A DNA stretch of 64,000 bases, from contig NZ_CP107954.1 in assembly GCF_036067295.1 (NCBI RefSeq), forward strand, positions 930,001 through 994,000, given 5' to 3'. This document shows, one piece after another, positions 63,347 to 64,000 of the stretch (positions are counted from its first letter, which is position 1; every line of letters begins with the position of its first letter). A model generated the notes under the pieces. It was not told the DNA's origin. It did not search any database and was given only the letters and a program-made list of their open reading frames with translations. The DNA comes from Kribbella sp. NBC_00382 (GTDB lineage Bacteria; Actinomycetota; Actinomycetes; Propionibacteriales; Kribbellaceae). A program made the position numbers and the translations under genes.

Positions 63347-63868
63347 TCAGAACATGTACGTCGAGTTGATGATGGCGCCCTTGCGGGCGTAGTGGATCAG
63401 CGCGTCCTGGACGTCGAGCGGGTGCGTCGGGATGACGCCCTCGATCAGGTCCTCCTCGCGCGCTCCGTGCAGCGACAGCCCGAACCGGCAGCAGTAGACC
63501 TTGCCGCCCTCGGCGATGAACGTCTTCAGCGACTCGTTGATGTTATGCTCGCCTGGGAACGCGGAGTTGCCGGTGGTCGGAAAACCCCGCGTCGCCAGGC
63601 AGTTCAGCGACCCGGGACCGTAGAAGTAGATCGCCGACTCGAAGCCCTTGCGCTGTGCCCGGGTTGCCTGCAGGATCGCGACGAAGCTCACCGACGACTC
63701 GTGGGCGATGCCGTGCACCAGGGTGAAGTACGTCTCGCCGTCCTCGGCCTGGTAGTCGGGGAAGACCTTCGTACCGCCGTAGATGCTCGACCCCTCCGCC
63801 AGCGACGGGTGCGGGATCTCCTGCAGGCTCTTGGTCTCGAGGTCGGTCAGTTCGGCCAGTTCGGGCAT
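63347..63868 (-). CDS. nitB: NitB-like protein (MSMEG_0572/sll0783 family)
   Basis: The 173-residue protein belongs to the small family that opens the Nit1C cluster and rises under nitrogen starvation in cyanobacteria. It has the conserved pattern GETYFTLVHGIAHESSVSFV, YFYGPGSLNCLATRGFP, and a single-Cys region YCCRFGLSLHGAREEDL. No fold assignment is possible by eye. GAGGAGCACC precedes the ATG. The radical SAM gene starts 10 bp downstream, so the two are co-transcribed. Confidence 0.88.
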   Translation of the reverse strand: MPELAELTDLETKSLQEIPHPSLAEGSSIYGGTKVFPDYQAEDGETYFTLVHGIAHESSVSFVAILQATRAQRKGFESAIYFYGPGSLNCLATRGFPTTGNSAFPGEHNINESLKTFIAEGGKVYCCRFGLSLHGAREEDLIEGVIPTHPLDVQDALIHYARKGAIINSTYMF

Positions 63869-63883
63869 TGGTGCTCCTCAGGG

Positions 63884-64000
63884 TCAGTCGTAGAGATGGT
63901 TGAAGGTGTGGTGGAAAACGTGGTCGCCGAGCTCGCCGTCGCCCATCGCGGCGCGCACCTTGGCGTACTCGCCGGCGTGGTCGCCCCAGGGCTGGTCGCT
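63884..64000 (-). CDS. C-terminal end of an unidentified gene at the window edge
   Basis: Thirty-eight codons and a TGA are visible: GDHAGEYAKVRAAMGDGELG then DHVFHHTFNHLYD. The frame has normal codon use. It ends 15 bp before the nitB ATG, so it may be the first gene seen of the same operon. The piece is too short to name. Confidence 0.55.
   Translation of the reverse strand, partial: SDQPWGDHAGEYAKVRAAMGDGELGDHVFHHTFNHLYD

Overview
The window is ordinary chromosomal DNA of a high-GC actinomycete. GTG and TTG starts are common and genes often overlap by ATGA. It carries a mycothione reductase, a luciferase-like F420-type oxidoreductase, an IdeR/DtxR iron box and the actinobacterial families DUF2530 and DUF3027. 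These point to a mycothiol-producing actinobacterium. A Nocardioidaceae/Kribbella-like organism is my best guess, but it is an inference.

Layout. 1-2.3 kb: truncated SGNH hydrolase, CGNR zinc-finger protein, a possible structured RNA, and a TetR regulator. 2.3-5.2 kb: MMPL exporter sharing a perfect palindromic operator with that TetR gene, then pdxH. 5.2-12 kb: asparagine-synthase-like protein, citrate synthase 2, AraC/PhyH dioxygenase pair, serC, GNAT. 12-19 kb: secreted and membrane proteins, an rRNA/tRNA-type methyltransferase, an exported EEP phosphatase, an ArsR-MFS operon with a clear operator, a 28-residue membrane mini-protein, and two decayed gene ends. 19.3-25.3 kb: hexapeptide acyltransferase fusion and a LacI-controlled sugar ABC importer. 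26-30 kb: the efeUOB iron system under an iron box, then thpR. 30-35 kb: polysaccharide deacetylase, amidase, a kinase-LLM fusion, a PCD-VOC fusion, and an inverted-repeat intergenic region. 35-46.5 kb: mycothione reductase, MarR/MFS, aldehyde dehydrogenase, S9 peptidase, purine permease, DUF2530, DUF3027. 46.5-52.8 kb: MFS protein with a long proline-rich tail, a 1.25 kb gene-free G-rich stretch, a TetR/MFS drug-exporter pair, and a cold-shock protein. 52.9-58.1 kb: HAD-LarE fusion, TauD dioxygenase, TetR, R2lox, GtrA and a collagen-like secreted protein.

58.1-64 kb (continuing past the edge) is the most notable system. It is a tightly coupled minus-strand operon of the Nit1C type (the MSMEG_0565-0572 / sll0783-0787 families): nitB-like protein, radical SAM protein, GNAT-AIR-synthase fusion, nitrilase, a second nitrilase paralogue, and a glycosyltransferase. 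The Nit1C cluster has been linked to nitrogen starvation and cyanide assimilation. Here the nitrilase is tandemly duplicated. The second copy keeps the fold and the catalytic Lys but has Asp at the positions of the catalytic Glu and Cys, so it is a predicted pseudoenzyme kept inside a translationally coupled operon.

The order citA, serC, MarR, DUF2530, DUF3027, MFS, Csp recalls a block recalled from memory in Mycobacterium (around Rv0871-Rv0889c). This suggests an old core backbone with accessory modules inserted between its members.
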